Positions 1-10,068 of a DNA stretch of 28,637 bases are shown here, in pieces. The notes under the pieces were generated by a model. The model searched no databases. It worked only from the letters and a program-made list of their open reading frames with translations, and had not been told where the DNA came from. This DNA comes from Chromera velia. Lineage: Eukaryota; Sar; Chromeraceae. Location of the stretch: contig JAHBMJ010001593.1 in NCBI GenBank assembly GCA_018398765.1, positions 1-28,637 of the forward strand, written 5' to 3'. The translations under genes and the position numbers were made by a program. Each line of letters begins with the position of its first letter. The stretch's first letter is position 1.

Positions 1-24
1 CCCCCACACAGAGAGAGAGAGAGC

Positions 25-75
<51 letters not shown>

Positions 76-87
76 ACAGACAGACAG
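1..87. repeat. (GA)n simple repeat
   Basis: Nearly uninterrupted GA dinucleotides run from the window edge to about position 68 and then grade into GACA units. The tract is purine-only on this strand and is probably cut by the window boundary. Confidence 0.95.
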
Positions 88-1036
88 AGATTCACAGTTA
101 GAAAAGTCAGAGAAGAACGGTGAAATGATCTCACCGACACATAGTCAGAAAAAAGAAAAGGCACAGTTGTCTCAACGGACAGACAGAATTTCGAGCTTTC
201 TTCACGGCCAGCTTCCGACTTGAAAACGGCACCCGCCCCCATGCAGAAAGACCCCTTTAAAAAAGTGGGCACACACGACTTTCATGTGATTAATGATGAA
301 GAGCTACTAGGAGAAGGGGAATGCTGCCACGCAACGGCCGGTACCCTTCTGAGATGACTAGGACGTCTAAATACGGATCGGGTCTCTTGCAAGGCAGCCA
401 GGCCAAAGAAAAGGGAAGTCCGTTGGAGGTTAAACCTCATGAGCCCCTCCAGTCTTTCGGTCTGTGTTCTTTTCGCTAGACAGTACACACTGTCTCAAAA
501 AAGCAGGCAGGTGAAAGGAATACGGGGAAAGTAAAACAAGAAGGCACGAGCGCACCAAAAGCCCTCTCTGTCTTTTCTAATGAAAGAACCACAGCTTCCC
601 TGCATCTCCAATTCGTTCTACGGGTACACATGCAAGGAAAGGAAAAAGGGAGCATGAGGTTGGCCAAAGCCATTTGCTTCGATTCGCTTCGAGACCTTCA
701 CTGAGGTGCCCGAAACCTCGAAAAACCAAATCAATACAACACACATGAGACAAAACAATATGAAACGGAAGGATAGCATGCATCTCTCTGGAGCAAAACG
801 GCTGAATCACCGTCTGCATGAGCAACAAAAGCGCGGATTGCTCTTTCCATTCTTTTCTTTTGACTTAAAAATGTCAGCCGCCTTCCTCTTCCACCCGTGT
901 CTTTCCGTTCCTCCTGACCTCTCTTCAGCAATCCTTCCAAAGACTCGAATGTTGCGTATCGAATCCACATACAAAGCTAAGATGGGATAAGCAAATCAGA
1001 CTAGTACCCGGCTGACAGTGCGCTGTTCGCCTCTCC

Positions 1037-1169
1037 GGCGGGTCAGACAGATCAACAAAGACATGCAGGTAGGTGCACATGCATGCAGCGATGCACTTAA
1101 AACCAACTGGACTCCAGTTTCTGCCCGGACAAAAAGATGAGAAAATGGCGCATGCTTTCTTTGTTTCTT
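1037..1169. repeat. Direct repeat, copy 1
   Basis: This segment of about 130 bp recurs at 1656-1787 with few mismatches. It starts with GGCGGGTCAGACAGATCAAC and ends near CATGCTTTCTTTGTTTCT. The two copies start 619 bp apart. The relatedness extends loosely past the end: the motif around 1209-1254 (GGACAAGAAAGGGAATCAC) recurs near 1823-1842. Confidence 0.9.
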
Positions 1170-1655
1170 TGGGAGGACTTAGAGCAGAGCTTCGATTCGA
1201 GAGGAAGCTGGACGGACAAGAAAGGGAATCACGGGTCATCAGATTGAGAGAGAGGTCTCTGCCCACCCTCGTACTCCTCCATTCAACAAAATTATGGCAA
1301 TACCCGACCCTTCCCATATACAAGGAACAGAGTTGAAATGTCCCACTGACGGACGTAATGTCCCCCCTCCCAAAAGCTTGTTAGAAGTTGTGCCAAAGGA
1401 GCGAGAGGAAAAAAAGAGAGAGAAGGGCCGGACCAAGGCAGCACCCGCTCCCTTCCAATCCCCCCCTTGCATCGAAAATCAGACAGACCGCATATCCCTC
1501 CCTCCCTCCCTCCCAGCAGCGCCCCCCAATCTCGCTGAACAGGCTCAGCGACAAGTCCTGCCGTCCACCCTGATAGACGTTTGAGCACAATGGGCGAAAA
1601 AGAGAAAAAACAAGTGATGCTTTCAGTCTCTTCGTTCCTTTCCTGCGAGCAAATT

Positions 1656-1787
1656 GGCGGGTCAGACAGATCAACAAAGACATGCAGGTAGGTGCACATG
1701 CATGCAGCGATGCACTTAAAACCAAATGGACTCCAGGTTTTGCCCGGACAAAAAGATGCGAACAGACGCATGCTTTCTTTGTTTCTC
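1656..1787. repeat. Direct repeat, copy 2
   Basis: Second copy of the 1037-1169 segment. The differences are scattered single substitutions plus a variable patch after AAAAAGATG (GAGAAAATGGCG in copy 1, CGAACAGACG in copy 2). Differences do not favour third codon positions in any frame, so this looks like a non-coding duplication rather than duplicated exons. Confidence 0.9.
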
Positions 1788-1789
1788 TC

Positions 1790-1872
1790 GAATCACAGGT
1801 CATCAGACTGAGAGAGAGGTGCACGGACAAGAAAGAGAATCACAGGTCATCAGACTGAGAGAGAGGTGCACG
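1790..1872. repeat. 47-bp tandem repeat, about 1.8 copies
   Basis: The unit starting GAATCACAGGTCATCAGACT occurs at 1790 and again at 1837. The second copy is cut after GTGCACG. A single diverged copy of the unit lies at about 1226-1256, downstream of direct-repeat copy 1, so the local expansion happened after or during duplication of the larger block. Confidence 0.85.
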
Positions 1873-2188
1873 ATTGTCAGAAGTAAGGAAGAGGAAGGAA
1901 GGCAATCGATTAAAACGGGAGGGAGTGAGGGATAGAAACAGGTAAATAACAGAGCCAGGCAAGAGAAGGGATTAGGAAGATTCCGCTTTCCTTTCCTGTT
2001 TTCTCACTTGGACATGCAGTTCAGTGCAGTCAGTCCCCATTTCTCCTCTGCAAACTCCCTTGCAACGTCTTCCTGCATGCCTTTCTTCACCCCGCTGCAT
2101 GCCTGTCTTGAGGGGTCGGCAGGGAATCCGTGAGTATCCGGGGGACTCGATTGAGGGGGCAGATACATCATCGTGGGGTGCCCAGCTG

Positions 2189-3510
2189 TCACCTGGAGCC
2201 CTGCAGACGGTGCTGTAGGTTCTCGCAGAGGCAGAAGGGGTGCCTGCACGTGGAGCACTGTCGGCGGGGGGCGGAGGCTCTCCTCCTCCCGCCCAAATTT
2301 GGGGGATTCCGGCTGTGGTGATAAGTTCTGTCTCTCCCATTCCGTGTGGGGACGGTGGGAGAGCGGGAGTGGTGCTTCGCCTGTCGGACACGCTGTCTTG
2401 TTCTCTCTGCTGCTCTCTCTGCATACACAGAGAGGACAAAAGAAGTGGAGGTATTGAAACAAACTGCACAAAGAGATTCATTCCCCAGCTTCCTTCTCTT
2501 CTCTCTGATTGAGGGCTCAAAATGTGCCATCGAATAAAAGGGAAAGGGAGCTGAAGGGGGAAAGGGCCCCGATCCAGCAAAAGGAACAGTGAAGGCAGAA
2601 AGAGATGCGCTCAGATCCTGATGATGCAGGCACGTACTCAAGAACTGAGTTGCTGACTTTTTGGGATGCATTATCCTCTCTGCTGGCTCGTCCTTTGAAC
2701 CTTCCACAAGCAGACGGTGCTGCTGGAGGTGGCTCATGCTTGTCCGCACTTCACTGTGCACGTCTCGAGTCCCGCACGCTTGACTGTGACCCCCCAATCG
2801 CGACCCTTCGGCTGTGCCTGTCGTCATCACACATGCCGAGGAGCTGTGAGAGAGATCTGTGAGCGCACTTGCCTGCTCCTGCTGGCGCTTCACTGTCACT
2901 GACAATCGTTTCCCCCCGATATACTGTCTGTTCATCCTCTCGATGGCCTTCTGCGCGTCTCCTTTGAACTGGTAGCACACAAAGCCGAAGCCTTTGTTGC
3001 GTCCCGTTTTGCTTTCTCGGGAGATTATCGCTGAGACGATCGGACCAAAAGGCCGAAAATGCTGCACCGGGTTGGAAGGAGAGCAATGAATCAACCAACT
3101 CGTGAATTGATGTGCCTGAGTGGTAAGACAGCCAAGAAACAGAAACGGAGCACTTTGGTGACTTTTCATCGGGTAGGTGAGAGAACAAGAGGAGAAAAGA
3201 GAGTAGCGCCAATTGGAGGCATTCACATGCACTCACTCACTTTGTGCAAAGTCTCCTCGTTCCACTGTTTCGGGATGTGAAAGACAAAGAGGTTGCATTC
3301 ATCTTGTCGTGTGAAATCACGGTGGTCAGGCTCCTCTGAAGGTTCCTCCTTCTCTGCTATGTGCAGGGGAGGTTGAGATGTCTTCTGATACAAAGAGAGG
3401 CGCTCTCGAAGGCAGCGATTCTCTTTTTCCAGGGCCCTGAGGTGAGCTTGGAGCAGCTCACAGTCACACGAGGGGGGCCCTGAGGACTCGAAAAGGTCTG
3501 CTGGCATCAT
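2189..3510 (-). CDS. Single-RRM RNA-binding protein, CELF/Bruno-like (2 exons)
   Basis: The proposed exons are 3510-3241 and 3061-2189, giving about 380 aa. The intron (3240-3062, 179 bp) starts GTGAGT, ends GTGCAG and splits the RRM in phase 0. Residues about 17-45 form a leucine-rich coiled coil (LRALEKENRCLRERL). The RRM spans about residues 72-148: RNP2 reads NLFVFHI and RNP1 reads KGFGFVCYQF, followed by GGKRLSVTVKR. This order resembles the third RRM of CELF/Bruno proteins, which bind GU/U-rich RNA in splicing and translational control. Only one RRM is present, so direct CELF orthology is doubtful. The first ATG is used because an in-frame TGA lies five codons upstream. The C-terminal half is low-complexity. 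A cysteine cluster (CSTCRHPFCLC) sits near the end and may be chance. A possible donor (CCAG then GTGACAG) just before the stop means the 3' end could be spliced differently. Exon 1 and the RRM are secure; the tail is not. Confidence 0.75.
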
Positions 3511-4296
3511 GCTGGCTGGAAGTCAGCCTGGCAGAGTAGACATGCAGTCTTCCTTCGATCCGGAAAGTCAGACGTCTCTTTAAAATTGAGACAGACTTCA
3601 GTGTTCGCTTCAGTGATTCGGGTTCTCTGCAGTTCCCTCGATTCAGAACATTCCTTCAACTTCCCACTTGACACCCGCGCGACCTCACTCACGCAGCATT
3701 TCGACAAATGTGAAATGGAAAGATGCTGGAAGATCAAAGATGATCAAAGTGAGATTTCGGAGACGAAAAATTTAAAAGTTCGGGGCTCTTATGCAACCTT
3801 ATGCAACGTACCTTGGGCTATAATGCATGGTGCTCAGTGCGTGACGCACGCAAAATCACGCAAATGCACACAATTGCACACATGGTTGATTTGATTTTCA
3901 TGCAGAATCGAACGAATCGAAGACTCAGATTCCGACACATTCAGACATCGCTTTCAGAAGTTTCACAGTGTGACCAGCCGTGTATAGTCGCCAATTGTCC
4001 GGTCCATTGCAGCAACGTTGGCCCCGAAAGCAGGAGAGACCTGTATTTCTCGAGCAATAGCCGTTGCACTCAGTCTCCCCCCGGCCCTCAGGCTTTCAGC
4101 CGAGTCTTCTTTTGTGACCTCTCAGTAGCGTTGTTGCATACGTATCGGGCTGAAAGGAGGCACGACTGCTTCATTCTGTATCAGGGGACAACGGAAAAGT
4201 CAACACAGGTGCCAGGACAGTACACCCTAAGATCTCACCTTCTCAGACTGAGCCAGAGACGGCCGGGCTCTCTCCCTCTCACCTCCATCAGATCAG
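3511..4296. promoter_or_regulatory. Divergent intergenic region between RRM gene and Cys-repeat gene
   Basis: These 786 bp separate two genes transcribed away from each other, so they should contain both promoters. I see no convincing TATA box; the AT-rich stretch around 3765-3780 and TATAATGCATG near 3820 are only candidates. A 168-codon frame runs through 3801-4307, but its peptide is compositionally ordinary and overlaps the start of the next gene in another frame, so I treat it as non-coding. Confidence 0.4.
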
Positions 4297-5511
4297 ATGG
4301 CTGCTGAGGTAAACGGAGCGCAGGACTCTTCCCTTACGCACCCTGTGATTCCTGCGGGGGAGGACGACCAGGACCTGAGTGAGATTCCTGATGACCAAGT
4401 GGTCGATCAGGGGGAGGAAGTCAACGGTGAAGCAGCGCCTGCTGCTGCTGCTGATGCGGCAGCCGTTGTTGTGGAGGAAGAAGAGGAGGCAGCAGGAGAT
4501 GCAGAGCTTCAGGAGTTGCGGTTGCTCCTTGAAGAGGCTCAGAAAGAGAATTCACGTTTGCTGGAGAAGAAAAAGGAGATACAAACGAGTAAAAGAGCAA
4601 CCGGAAAAACAGAGGGACAGAAAAGAAGGAGGGCCTCCAGGGGTTCCCTCTCAGTGGGTGAGTTGGAGGATGGCGAAGGGGCGACTGTGAAAAAACAGCG
4701 GCTTTTGACTCGCTGTGAACATGGGCGTGAGCCTCGTAGGTGTCGTGAGTGCGGTACGAATTGGTGTGAGCATGGTAAACGGAAGGACCGTTGCAGGGAC
4801 TGTGGGTCCTCTATTTTCTGTGCTCACAACCGCCGTCGGTATGATTGTAAAGAGTGCGGGGGAAAAGGGGTTTGTGAGCACAAAAAAATGAAATCCCGTT
4901 GCTTGGAGTGTGGGGGAAAGAGCATTTGCATTCATCAGCGCCGCCGCTCTGAGTGTAAAGATTGTGGGGGAGGTCAAATCTGCGCACACGGCAGGTCCCG
5001 GTATCGTTGCAAGGAGTGTGGGGGCACCGGAATCTGTGAGCACGGTAAGCAACGCGCCAAGTGTGCACCGTGTGGAGGGAAGTGTGCGCCCACCGCGGCA
5101 AGTCGCCCCCGCGTCTCCCGCCGTCCACCCCCTGAGGTTGAAGAAGAAGAGGAAGAGGGGGAGGATCTGAGTGAGCATCCATCTGCACAGCTTCCATCTG
5201 CTCAGAGGGCAGCTGCTGCTTCGTCTTCCTCCGGAAGCAGCCAACCACAGGCAGCACAGTCTCAAATCCAACCCCCCCCCCAGCAGCAACTGCTCCTCCT
5301 GCCGCCCAACCCAAACCAGCCTCACTTTGTCGGCATCCCCCTGCCCCAGCCCGTTCTGGCAGTGACAGGCCAAGACGCAGCCGCCCAGCTGAATCAGATC
5401 CAAATGATCCAGGGCCACCTGTCCAGAATGTTCGGAAACCCGCAAGTGCCAACTGTGCCGTCGGTTCCTTCTTCCACATCTCCCAGCAAGCCGAATAATG
5501 CAAACAAATGA
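4297..5511 (+). CDS. Protein with seven tandem CxHx6CxxCG putative zinc-binding repeats
   Basis: This is an intronless 404-aa frame. Residues 1-75 are acidic and alanine-rich. Residues about 70-97 form a predicted coiled coil (ELQELRLLLEEAQKENSRLL). A basic patch (QKRRRASRG) near 110 could be a nuclear signal. Residues 140-261 hold seven repeats starting at C140, C157, C175, C193, C211, C229 and C247, each C-x-H-x6-C-x2-C-G, mostly with 18-residue spacing and basic residues in the x6 loop. Three Cys plus one His per unit suggests one zinc ion per repeat (inference). The tail is acidic, then Ser/Gln/Pro-rich and disordered. From memory, similar Cys/His repeats occur in predicted proteins of diverse protists and large DNA viruses, without a settled function. 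A nuclear or nucleic-acid-binding role is plausible but unproven. The start follows GATCAG and gives the full acidic domain. Confidence 0.88.
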   Translation: MAAEVNGAQDSSLTHPVIPAGEDDQDLSEIPDDQVVDQGEEVNGEAAPAAAADAAAVVVEEEEEAAGDAELQELRLLLEEAQKENSRLLEKKKEIQTSKRATGKTEGQKRRRASRGSLSVGELEDGEGATVKKQRLLTRCEHGREPRRCRECGTNWCEHGKRKDRCRDCGSSIFCAHNRRRYDCKECGGKGVCEHKKMKSRCLECGGKSICIHQRRRSECKDCGGGQICAHGRSRYRCKECGGTGICEHGKQRAKCAPCGGKCAPTAASRPRVSRRPPPEVEEEEEEGEDLSEHPSAQLPSAQRAAAASSSSGSSQPQAAQSQIQPPPQQQLLLLPPNPNQPHFVGIPLPQPVLAVTGQDAAAQLNQIQMIQGHLSRMFGNPQVPTVPSVPSSTSPSKPNNANK

Positions 5512-5749
5512 AATGAGCGTTTCTGTCTTTCACTGCTGGGGTGAACGGATTCGGGGTTCGGTGACGGCATGAGATGAGTGGTCGATCTGTTTTTCAGTTG
5601 ATACTTGTTCTTTCGTGACTTCCTTCGTCTTTCTTCACTTCCTGTGTTCCTTCCTTCACTCCAATCGCTTGTTTGTGCAATAGGTGAACAGAACACACGT
5701 TTAACTTATTTCTTTCTGACTGGCTGTCTGTCCAAGTTTCTGTCTCGCT
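5512..5749. other. 3' flank of the Cys-repeat gene
   Basis: No gene is visible. The sequence becomes progressively T/C-rich and probably serves as the 3' UTR before the microsatellite begins. I found no distinct polyadenylation signal. Confidence 0.4.
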
Positions 5750-6224
<475 letters not shown>

Positions 6225-6269
6225 TACACCCTCATCCATTCGCTCTCCGAGTCTTGTCCGTTAGTTTGT

Positions 6270-6296
6270 TCTCTCTCTCTCTCTCTCTCTTCTCTC
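6270..6296. repeat. Short (CT)n tract
   Basis: A CT dinucleotide run of about 22 bp followed by TCTCTCC and a CACACAC tail. It lies just beyond the large pyrimidine tract. Confidence 0.85.
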
Positions 6297-6299
6297 CAC

Positions 6300-6773
6300 A
6301 CACACCCATGTACAGAGAGACAGAAGGTGATGGGTTTGTCCAGAATTCGTTGGGCGTCACCGTTGGGCATCGAAACCAGGATGATCGAAGACTAACTCAG
6401 TAGTAACTCTGTCCGAGAAGTCCTTCTCTCAGCTGGGAAATGCTGTCGCATATGCTGTCCCTTTAACTAGCGGCGTTACTAGCCTGTTGGCTTGTGTATA
6501 CAAATACTCTAGACAAATACCGCCATTTCTATCATAGTTAGCGTATCCGGTAACTTAATTTGATCACTACTACCAGGCCCACGGACACGGTTTTAACTAG
6601 GCCTCCCTGGGGTTTTCATTGATTTCCATTGATTGATTAACTAGTTAGTTGATATAGTGCTATAGATCTAGTGATTGATTTTAGGATTCATTAGGATCAA
6701 TGTCTATAAATTAATGTTCAATTCAAACTAGAGTTCAAAATATGTAAAAAAAAAAGTTCGATTGATAGTACTA
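6300..6773. other. AT-rich gene-free stretch flanking the LINE 3' end
   Basis: No open frame of note. From about 6470 the composition shifts to clearly AT-rich with many TAG/CTAG motifs, ending in a short poly-A run near 6746-6755. It may be old transposon sequence into which, or next to which, the LINE inserted. Confidence 0.5.
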
Positions 6774-6892
6774 ATTGATTGATTGATTGATTGATATGTT
6801 CCGCCCTAGGGCCTTCCCGCTATGTCTATTTATCGCCAGAGCTAGCAGGGCGGGGCGTTCCCCAGCCTAAGCTGAGGTATCAGACCCCGCCC

Positions 6893-7387
6893 TCAGGGCC
6901 CGCCAGAGTCTGTTGCCCTGGCCGCTGCTACATGATTGTTCGTTGTTCGAGCCACGGCTCTGGATCCGTGTTGGCTTTCCGGCTTGAAAATCGATCTGAA
7001 ACGGCATGCAATTTGGGCTTCCTCGCTCTTCTTGTTCGCTTTATCAATCTTCTTTTGCGGCTCCCTCCTTCCCCACCGTAACGCTCCTTCGGTCATCTCT
7101 AAGTTATCAATCGTCTCCTCATATTCTTTTATTAGTCTCTCGATCATCCGCTGCCTTCCGGTGATTTCTGCATGTCTGGCCGCCAGAGTGACTCCCTCTA
7201 TATGTCCGTACCATCCTGGACACTCCTCAAACACCCTCCGTCTGAATGATACCCATCCCAAAAACTCATCCACTGCGGCATGACATTCATTCAACAGAAA
7301 GCAGAAAAGTGTCGAGTTGTCTCTTTTTCCCTTTTCTCTGTTGAACCCTTCTCTTTCTGTGGCTGCCTTTCTGGCTCTTTCTTCCAT
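6893..7387 (-). pseudogene. LINE C-terminal coding remnant
   Basis: A 164-codon minus-strand frame with AAVDEFLGWVSFRRRVFEE and CPGWYGHIEGVTLAARHAEI, then a charged helix. It is collinear with and downstream of the RT segment and lies within 120 bp of the putative element tail, so it is best read as the decayed 3' part of the LINE ORF. I do not recognise a defined domain such as RNase H. Frames between 8175 and 7388 are short and broken. Confidence 0.5.
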
Positions 7388-8175
7388 CTTGCTGTCCTAT
7401 TTCTTTTCTATCTTCCTGAATATCTCTGCTCTCTCTCTGTCAAGAACAAGACATTCTGTCACCAGATGGATTTCATCTTTCACCACCTCGATTCCCAACC
7501 ACCCTCAACAGAACTGGCACGTCCTTTTCTATAACAGCACCTTCTCTCCCCCCCTTACTGGAACTTTTCCCTGAATCGCAGCCACAGCCCTGTCTTCTAC
7601 CCTGCATGCTGCTCTCCTCTTGTGTTCCGATCGCGACGCCACTCTCGTATAGCAAAAAGAGGCTCTCCCTATTCTCTCTCTGTCTATTTTCATTATCGAG
7701 CCAACCTTTCTTCTACCTGCTCTCTCTTTAAACAAAGAAAAGTGGAGACGGTTTTTGTTTAAAACCTTTCTGTGCACGTCAGCCATCATCACTCCTGTCA
7801 GTTCTGCCTTCTCCTGACTGCTCTTCTCTCTTATGTTTCTTTCTATTCAGAGAATCTATATGCAAACGCCTCTCTCTTTTTCTCGTCTAGCTCATTTTTT
7901 GTTCTCTTCAGCATCCATCTCTCTATCTCGTCCACTCTCTCATTGACTACCTGTATTTCTCTCTGCCCTGCGCTTCCTTTTAGTCTTTCTTTTGCAAAAG
8001 GGTGCATTCCTCTGTCTGTATAGAGTGCCTGTGCACATTGCTTCAGATGCGGGAAAAGATAAAAAGGATGCATTCCTCTCCCCCTCTCCATTTTATTTTC
8101 TACCCCCTCTCTCAGGCATGTGAGGATTGCCTGCCCTACCGCTTCGTTTCTTTTCTCCTTTAAAGCCTTCCCTGC

Positions 8176-9330
8176 TCACCAGATCGTTCTGGAAGCCACT
8201 TCAAGATCGATCGGAATGAAACTTCCTTTCATCATCAAGGTGTCACAATTTTTTTTCTTTCTCAAACGTAAAACAAACCTGACAAATCTCCTTTGCTTCT
8301 CATCAAATTCTGCATACGTGCTATCTGGGTATACATAGATTTCACATCTATACAACCATACGGCGTGCACTGTCTGTTTAAATATATTGAAGCAATCAGC
8401 GGGTGGAATCTCTCCCTCCCTTCCTATCTTCCCCATCAGTCTCTGCATGCATCTCTCTGCTTTGATTGACCACGCCTCCATCATAGTCTCTAGGTTGCAG
8501 TCGGTGGATAGGACTAGTCCCAGGTAGGGTTGCTCTCTTACTTCTTTCAATGACATCACTATCTCCCCCAGTCTAACTTCTTCTTTCTCTTTTGATACGA
8601 TGCGGCTAAACCGGACCAATCTCAACTTGTCAGAAAATAGAAGATGGAGAGGTTCTGCAAAGGCTACAAGGTTCGAAAGAAGAAGGTTCAACTGTCTATC
8701 TAAGAATTCGAGGAGTGTTGTATCATCTGCAAACAGAGGGGCAAGGAAATCGACCCACCTCCCCTTTTCTCCTACCGGTACCTTTAGCCTCTGTCTGTCG
8801 GTCTGTCGTCTCTGTCCTCTCCTCTTTCCAGGGACTCCTAGTTCCTCTGGTAAGTCATGTGTGTACACAGAGTAAAGAGAAGAGCCGCTCGGGCCTCCTT
8901 GCTTGAGTTCCTTGTCTTCCAAGTACTACATGCTCGTTTCCTTCACCCGTGCCCTCACTTTTTCCAGAGAGGCCTCAACCCATCTAATCAGACCTTCCTC
9001 CACCCCTGCCTTTCTCAATTTCTCTTTCAACTTTTCGAGCCTCACTTCATCGAAAGCCCGTGTGAAGTCAACAAAAGCAATACTGAGCACTTCCATTCGA
9101 GCAATAACGAACAGCAAAAGAAAAATTGCATCGTATGTGCCTACCTTTTTCTTGTATACGAACTGTCATGATGTTTGTTTGACTTCCTTCTCCACCTTCG
9201 TTCTCATGATCATGTCCCCCCATTTCGCATCTGCTACCACCAGGTGCACTCCCCTCCATCCCACAAGTAGTGCAAGTGACTTACCCAGTTTTAGAAGAGC
9301 CGTCACCGGCAAGTCATTCCACTCTTTCGG
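8176..9330 (-). pseudogene. LINE reverse transcriptase, disrupted
   Basis: Motif A reads AFVDFTRAFDEV at about 9080-9045, with its first Asp at 9069-9067. It is followed by the typical helix LEKLKEKLRKAGVEEGLI. Motif B appears as KQGGPSGSSLYSVYTHDL at about 8904-8851. The catalytic motif C is FADD at about 8733-8722. From motif A through to 8176 the frame is open except for one in-frame TAG at 8928-8926, between motifs A and B. The fingers region (PKEWNDLPVTALLKLGKS, then GWRGVHLVVADAKWG) at about 9330-9190 lies in another frame, so there is at least one frameshift. These defects make an active enzyme unlikely. Confidence 0.85.
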
Positions 9331-9407
9331 CTACCAACCGAAACGATATGCAACATTAATTAACAAAAAATATAAAGATACCAGCTCAGTCGATTTTTCT
9401 ATCGTTT

Positions 9408-10068
9408 TTAGCATTCTTGGGGGCATTCCCTCCTTCCCAGCGGCCTTTTTCTGGGGTTGCTTGCTCTTTTCATTGCCTTCCTTACCTCCTTCTCCTCTGC
9501 TATATGCCATCCTTTCTCCTTAATCGCTTTACTCACTGTCGTTTTTCCTTCTCGTTCCCTCTTTCTCTCTTCTTTCCCTTCCTTTAGCAGCTTGTACGTT
9601 TGTTTGAAACCTTCTGCTACCTGCTGGGTCGTCATGTTGTCTTTTATTTTTCTTGGTGCTGCCCTCCTGTCTTCCTCACCGAGTCTCTTCCACACCTTCC
9701 AGTAGCCTCTTTCATTTATTTCAGCTCTTATGTTCTCTACCTTTCTCTTTTCTGCCTTCTGTTGCTCTCTTGTCACCGTGTTTCTCAGCGCTCTCTCTAT
9801 CATGACTAACTGTTTTCTCCTCTCCTCGTATGCTTGTCTTAATCTTTCTCCTTCCTGAGCTGAGGTGCTGCTCTCCTTTTCTCGTTTATCCCTCTGCTCT
9901 CTTTCTGCTTTCAAGCCTCTGATTTCCTCTCTCACTTTTCTCTCTATTCTTGTGAGTTTTCTTATTTGCTTTCTTCCTTCCCCTCTCAGCGCTTCTACTG
10001 GCTCTTCTTTCCTCTTCCTTTTTCTTTCTTCTTTCTTCTCCTTCCTTGTTGCCCAGATGAAGGTTTGA
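9408..10068 (-). pseudogene. LINE ORF, N-terminal linker region
   Basis: An open frame (9935-9408, extending upstream to about 10068 without a clear start) encodes a very charged coiled-coil protein rich in Glu, Lys and Arg. It includes RGYWKVWKRLGEEDRRAAPR and QVAEGFKQTYKLLKEG. Its position just before the reverse transcriptase matches the linker that in LINEs precedes the RT fingers. It ends in a stop near 9408 before the RT reading continues in another frame. Confidence 0.6.

Larger units (their letters stand above)
88..2188. other. Non-coding stretch, no supported gene
   Basis: Open frames here are short, overlap on both strands and show no recognisable domain. Composition is patchy, with GA/CT-rich and CCCTCC-rich islands. 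The only clear structure is the direct duplication at 1037-1169 and 1656-1787 and the short tandem repeat after it. The part from about 1990 to 2188 could hold a further 3' exon or the 3' UTR of the minus-strand RRM gene: minus-strand frames there contain proline-rich peptides, but I could not fix a splice site. Confidence 0.5.
6774..10068 (-). mobile_element. Degenerate non-LTR retrotransposon (LINE)
   Basis: The minus strand carries broken but collinear LINE coding segments. In order of transcription these are a Lys/Glu-rich coiled-coil N-terminal part (about 10068-9408), reverse transcriptase fingers/palm (about 9440-8176), and a long charged C-terminal part (about 8175-6893). On the minus strand the element ends at about 6774 in ATCA repeats, the kind of short tandem tail used by several LINE clades instead of poly-A. 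No APE-type endonuclease was recognised, so the copy is probably 5' truncated or that region has decayed. No target-site duplication was identified, and the clade cannot be assigned from motifs alone. Boundaries are approximate. Confidence 0.8.

Noticed and set aside
4711-5090. EsV-1-7 type repeats, as in brown algal IMMEDIATE UPRIGHT proteins
   Set aside because: Both are short Cys/His repeats, but as I recall it the EsV-1-7 motif has a different spacing (C-x4-C-x16-C-x2-H). Here the pattern is C-x-H-x6-C-x2-C-G, so I did not use that name.
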